A stretch of 64,000 bases of DNA from Clarkia xantiana subsp. parviflora. Taxonomy: Eukaryota; Streptophyta; Magnoliopsida; Myrtales; Onagraceae. The notes beneath the pieces are model-generated. The model was not told where the DNA came from. It saw nothing but the letters and a program-made list of their open reading frames with translations, and made no database searches. A program made the translations under genes and the position numbers. The stretch covers positions 2,524,763-2,588,762 of the forward strand of contig JAPTYO010000007.1 in assembly GCA_036873135.1 (NCBI GenBank), read 5' to 3'. Every line of letters begins with the position of its first letter. Positions within the stretch are counted from its first letter, which is position 1. Positions 60,001 through 64,000 of the stretch are shown in pieces.

Positions 60001-61413
60001 TGCGCTGTCTCAAACTCCGGATCAACTATGTCGAACGAGAACATCGTGCTCGACATCAGGTTCAACGTTGTCGCGAAAGCAACCTGCGCGCGTGTTTAAT
60101 TTCCTTTTTCATATTATTTTTACTTTTTGTTAATTAATTAACAAATTACGAAATTCTATATTTGTACCCTTTGATTTCTTAACTCATCTCTTATTTAACA
60201 CTTTTAATTAATAATTACATTTATATTTCTTTATAGGGTAAAGAACCTAAAAACATTTAAACTATAATTCATGTTGCTAATTGTTGTACCAAATTTAAAA
60301 TGTTGATATTCGATGTTACAATCACAACTATCAGATGGACTAATTTCTACATTTTTCGACTAACTTTGACATTAAAATTGGTGTTTTAAGCAATAAAAAT
60401 ATTTATTTACCATTTTGATGAAGTATCAAATTTAGTTGCACATAATTTAATTCTGCTTAATTATTTAATGCTTAAAAACATATATATCTTGTTCCATCAA
60501 TTTTAAGAGAAAAATATAAAACCAACAAATTCAATAGTTGAGTCACTGAATATCGATATTTTAAATCTGGGACAACCGTTAGTAACCTATACAATAGACT
60601 ATTTTTATGTTATAAAGCTTTCTTTATGTATGCACCATTAAAAATTAACTATCATTATTCTTATTTTTTTTCTCTATTATACTATTTTAATATAATTTAT
60701 TTTATACGTATAATTGCACATATTGAATATACACCTTCATGGCAAAAAAAAAAAAAAAAAAAAAAAAAAGTTTACCTGCACTTTTTAAACTATAATAAAT
60801 ATCAAACAATACTAATTGCGTATCATACATTCGCGCCAAGTAAAAAAAAAGTGACATTTGGTAAATGTCTTTTGCAGAGAGACCAAACCTGGCCAATATC
60901 GACTGGTGAAGAATTCATGCAGTGCTTTGTCTCGATATGGTGGAGGAGCTGCCGGACTTTATCATGCCTCTGGTTCTGGAGCGCGTCCAGTCGGGCGGCA
61001 GTTAGGAGCTGTGTGGTGCAAGTGCGGCGGCGGTTCCGCCATGCACTGTCGCCGGGGACCCACGCGAGGGTTGCTTCCGGGTTCGGTTGGGCGGTGATCA
61101 CATCTGGAACGGTTCGATCGGAGAAGGTCTGGTCGTGCTTCCCGAGGATTTCGCGAGCGGCCTCGGCGGTGGAGGCGACCACGGTGGTGACAAACCCTAA
61201 CTGAAGGGTGATGAGGGGGCCGTGGCGCTGGGCCATATGGAGGAGTGATTCGTGGGGTCGAGCCCCGAGCTGGAGGAGCGAGCCGAGGATCGGGACTCCG
61301 TTGGGTCCCGGCGGGAGCTTTTTGCGGTAGCTTGGCCGGAAGAGCGGATTAGTTAGGAAGAGGATGAGGAGGAGAATGGAGAAGAAGGTGATGATGTAGA
61401 AGATGAGTTCCAT
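57050..61413 (-). CDS. cytochrome P450, CYP76-like
   Basis: Three exons, 60889-61413, 59706-60083 and 57050-57652, join in phase 0 to give 501 aa, the usual length. An N-terminal membrane anchor is followed by the proline hinge KLPPGPNGVPILGS. The I-helix oxygen motif AGSDTS is at 306-311, ExxR (ETMR) at 363-366, PERF at 419-422 and the heme loop PFGAGRRLCPG with ligand Cys446. All catalytic landmarks are intact, so a working ER-bound monooxygenase is expected. Overall sequence suggests CYP76, whose members oxidise monoterpenols and other specialised metabolites; the substrate is unknown. ATG 61413 is chosen over the longer open frame because a TATA box lies inside that extension at 61461-61470. 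Introns are 805 and 2053 bases. Confidence 0.9.
57653..59705 (-). other. long intron 2 of the CYP76-like gene
   Basis: A 2-kb AT-rich intron containing a GC-richer stretch near 58430-58530 (TCGACCGAGGT-type words) that may be a worn transposon. No coding piece is supported inside it. Confidence 0.5.
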
Positions 61414-61460
61414 TTGATTGATAGTGCAAAATGCAAATGCGTGAGTTGATGATGTTGGGT

Positions 61461-61470
61461 TTATAAATAC
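61461..61470 (-). promoter_or_regulatory. TATA box of the CYP76-like gene
   Basis: GTATTTATAA on the minus strand, about 50 bases upstream of the chosen ATG at 61413. It argues against the longer in-frame start at 61548. Confidence 0.65.
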
Positions 61471-61479
61471 AAGTGAAGA

Positions 61480-62972
61480 CAAAATAGAAGTCACTGGTCC
61501 AACCAGCTTATTTATTATACATACCAAATATTGGGAATTTGTCTTCATTTTATATGGAAATTTCTAAAGAATATTTTAGGTATGTTAGGATGAATAATAC
61601 TACTCATTAAGGTTTTGCATAGATTCTATTTTTATGAAAACTTATGTTTTAATATTAATAATATTGATTTTCTAATTGCAAATTCGTATTTTAGATTAGT
61701 ATATATTTTAAAAGAAATATATGTATTTTACTGTTGATTAATTTTATGACTATAATGTACAAAAATTAGAAATATATGATATCATGTGTTATTCAGAAGA
61801 TTTAAAAAAAAAAAAAAATCATTCACAAATAAAATTAAGATACAAAGTTGTTAACATTTAATTAAAATATTAAAGAGTAAATACTCTTGATCTGTTATTG
61901 TACGTAAACTTATAAAGAAAATAAAATTAGTTATAGACATTTAAATTATAAAATGATATTTAGATGTGAACTTTTCTAATGCATTTTATAGTTCATAACT
62001 CTAAAATTGAAAAAATTATAAACATTAGAATTACCATTTTCGCGGCGTTTAATTATGTTAAATGAAACTGATGCATGCATGCACTATCTAATAAATGTTG
62101 TATGTAATATACTTATATTTGATCATCAACATACAATTTCTTCATTGTTATCATATATATCTTGGAGAAATCGTAAACACTTAAATCCCATTTTCATTCA
62201 AAGAAATAAAACAAAGTATAGACTTCCACATAAAATCCACAAAATCAGAAAAATGGTTTTTTTTTTTTTCATTTTTTTCGACATTATAGAAGAGGATGAG
62301 TCGACCAATATAAATAATGAATTTATATAATAGTATCTATCAATTCATTTTTTTTTGTTATAGAATATGAAAAATCGGTAAATATAAATATAATATAATC
62401 AATTATGCATTTGCATGCCAAATTTGTACCAAATTTGCATATTGATCGGCAAAATGTAATATAATTGCCGTGGCCTCAACTTGATGAGTGTCAACGTCCA
62501 TGATAAGCAGGTTTGTTCGGAATGATATCAATATCTCACCATCTGCTATTTTGTGTTGGTGTTAAGTTAGGTAATACAGTTGGCCATTCTCTAAAATCCA
62601 AATCTAGACTTTCACTAAACTCCTTCCATCCTAATTCTTCTTGTTGCAGTTCAAAGATATATATACTGTGCTCCTGCTCGTACTAATTTCTGTAGATAGT
62701 TTGGAAGCAAGTTGAAATAATTGATGATTGGAGCCGATTACAATATTTCAAAAAATATAGACATCTCATCTTCCCTTATATTTGCAGTATCTATATGTAT
62801 AGATGATGGACCCAAAAAAACACAACTGCTAGCTTCATGGCTCTCACTCCTCTTCCATCATCTACTTTCAAAACATATCATTCTGAACCAAGAAACAACC
62901 AAATCAAGCTTCCAGATCATCCTCTTCAAAATTACTCCAACCACCAGAGAGCAAAGTAGGGTTTCCTTATTT
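61480..62972. other. intergenic region between the P450 promoter and the SUV2-like gene end
   Basis: AT-rich sequence with no coding region I can support. The last few hundred bases are the likely 3' UTR of the minus-strand gene ending at 62973. Confidence 0.4.
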
Positions 62973-63941
62973 TCATGAAATGCCATCACCCAAGTAAGCA
63001 AAAACTTTCCTTTTAAAGGCACAAGCCAGCTCCAGTATTCCTGCATCACTCACCTGCTGTCTGCTAATATTGGTGTGCAATGACCTCATAGGTTTCCTGG
63101 ACATTCTGTTTGCAACGTCAATGGACAAGCTCACCGTATCTCTGCTGTTAGTCAATGCTCTCAGGCTTGTCGAACTATAGATGGGGTTGGACACGAGTCT
63201 GTTCAGTAATATTAATGCCTCCCGCATCAACAACATCCTACATATATGATATATATGTTTACCGTTTATGTATTTAATAGTGATCAAACCAAGAAATGTT
63301 ATGCAAAGCGGGAATATGATGAAAGCATTATTCAATCAACCTAGCAATATGATGAAAGCATTATTCAATCAACCTAGCAATGTTCTATGATGTCTCTGGA
63401 AATTTTAACTATCCATTTATATGTTTTGTCCAAGGAAATGTATCCTAGGTACCTCTGTTTTGAAACTTCAGGAGATTCACACCGTCCTGCAGCTTCTACG
63501 TCTAGCTCCAACACCAAAGTTTGCAAAATCATCATAAGAAAATTTGCTCCGTTTCCTAGCTTGTGGTTCATCACAATTTGAAACCCAGCATTTCCAGATG
63601 ATACCAAGAATGCCAGCATCACAATTACTTTCCTTCGCAGTTCCAAATCCTGAAAGCCCAAAAGATACAAGGACAATTAAACTTTCACAAACCTAGATGA
63701 GACCAGAACCCCAAGGCAACTAGACGAAAATACAGCCCGAGAAAGAAAAACAAAAGACGCCTGTTTCAACAGATGATGTAAGTTGTTATTACCTCAATAT
63801 CACTTCCACAACATGCTAAACAACCTGCCAACCCTTCAAGAATGATGGCAGATGCTTGGAAATTTATGGCTGTTGCAGTGCCATCCACAGAGGAAGAAGT
63901 TCCATTATCCAAGGAACAAAATGCTTCCAAGAGTTTTGGAC
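62973..63941 (-). CDS. C-terminal exons of a SUV2/ATRIP-like checkpoint protein (partial)
   Basis: Three exons, 63793-63941, 63453-63649 and 62973-63237, join in frame with GT-AG introns (phases 0 and 2) and end at a TGA at 62973-62975, giving about 203 residues. The gene continues beyond the right edge. The pieces read GPKLLEAFCSLDNG, then DLELRRKVIVMLAFLVSSG and NHKLGNGANFLMMILQ, then REALILLNRLVSNP, SRDTVSLSIDVANRMSR and ELACAFKRKVFAYLGD. This alpha-helical, leucine-rich C-terminus resembles plant SENSITIVE TO UV 2, the ATRIP homolog that partners the ATR kinase in the nuclear DNA-replication checkpoint. Identification is from memory of the family and moderate; another helical-repeat protein is possible. 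Confidence 0.55.
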
Positions 63942-64000
63942 CTTAAGATCAAAGAAGAACCATAAGTGTTACGATAATGTATCATGCAGAATGACAAACA

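Noticed and set aside
60626..61204. A 192-residue plus-strand frame over exon 1 of the P450
   Set aside because: Antisense to a well-supported P450 exon and includes a poly-Lys run from a homopolymer.
1..64000. CRISPR arrays, operons, rRNA genes or organellar insertion
   Set aside because: No regular repeat-spacer pattern, no rRNA, and every well-supported gene has nuclear plant structure. The (AT)n run and poly(A) runs are simple repeats.

Overview
The window looks like nuclear DNA from a eudicot plant. Genes are split by GT-AG introns, intergenic DNA is very AT-rich, promoters carry TATA boxes, and transposon remnants of many classes lie between genes. Protein content is plant-specific (pinoresinol-lariciresinol reductase, OSCA channel, plastid glycolate/glycerate translocator, BPC factor, CYP76-like P450). 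I cannot name the species.

Layout. 1-89: a possible 3' coding end of an unidentified gene. 1626-5050 and 8337-12450: a tandem duplication carrying two complete four-exon pinoresinol-lariciresinol reductase (PLR) genes of 313 aa each, about 95% identical, separated by a decayed Ty3/gypsy fragment. Copy 2 has a 608-bp Mutator-like foldback element in intron 1. 13607-16448 (minus): a two-exon, 12-TM MFS-like transporter. 16449-28926: 12.5 kb without a convincing gene, containing a PIF/Harbinger-like element, a SINE-like unit, a 5'-truncated LINE with a perfect target duplication, and a Tourist-like MITE. 28927-34197 (minus): the purine enzyme FGAM synthase (1415 aa). 34200-42497: hAT-type elements, a striking small hairpin and a decayed Ty1/copia element. 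42498-46943 (plus): an 11-exon OSCA1-type mechanosensitive calcium channel (812 aa). 48199-50867 (plus): the photorespiratory translocator PLGG1 (8 exons, 533 aa). 52238-52468 (minus): a small secreted PIP-like peptide precursor. 54973-55683 (plus): a divergent BASIC PENTACYSTEINE factor. 57050-61413 (minus): a three-exon CYP76-like cytochrome P450 (501 aa). 62973-63941 (minus): the C-terminal exons of a gene resembling SUV2/ATRIP, running off the right edge.

The genes are mostly independent, with housekeeping, transport and signalling roles. PLR and the P450 both belong to specialised metabolism but lie about 45 kb apart with unrelated genes between them, so a biosynthetic cluster is not supported. 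All exon joins were built by hand; each complete model keeps one reading frame with GT-AG introns. The most notable observations are the replacements concentrated in exon 2 of the PLR pair and its swapped upstream region, a tandem repeat that forms the 3' splice region of the last OSCA intron together with a His/Tyr-rich OSCA tail, the PIP-like peptide, the divergent BPC, nested foldback elements, and a small-RNA-like hairpin near 35.4 kb.
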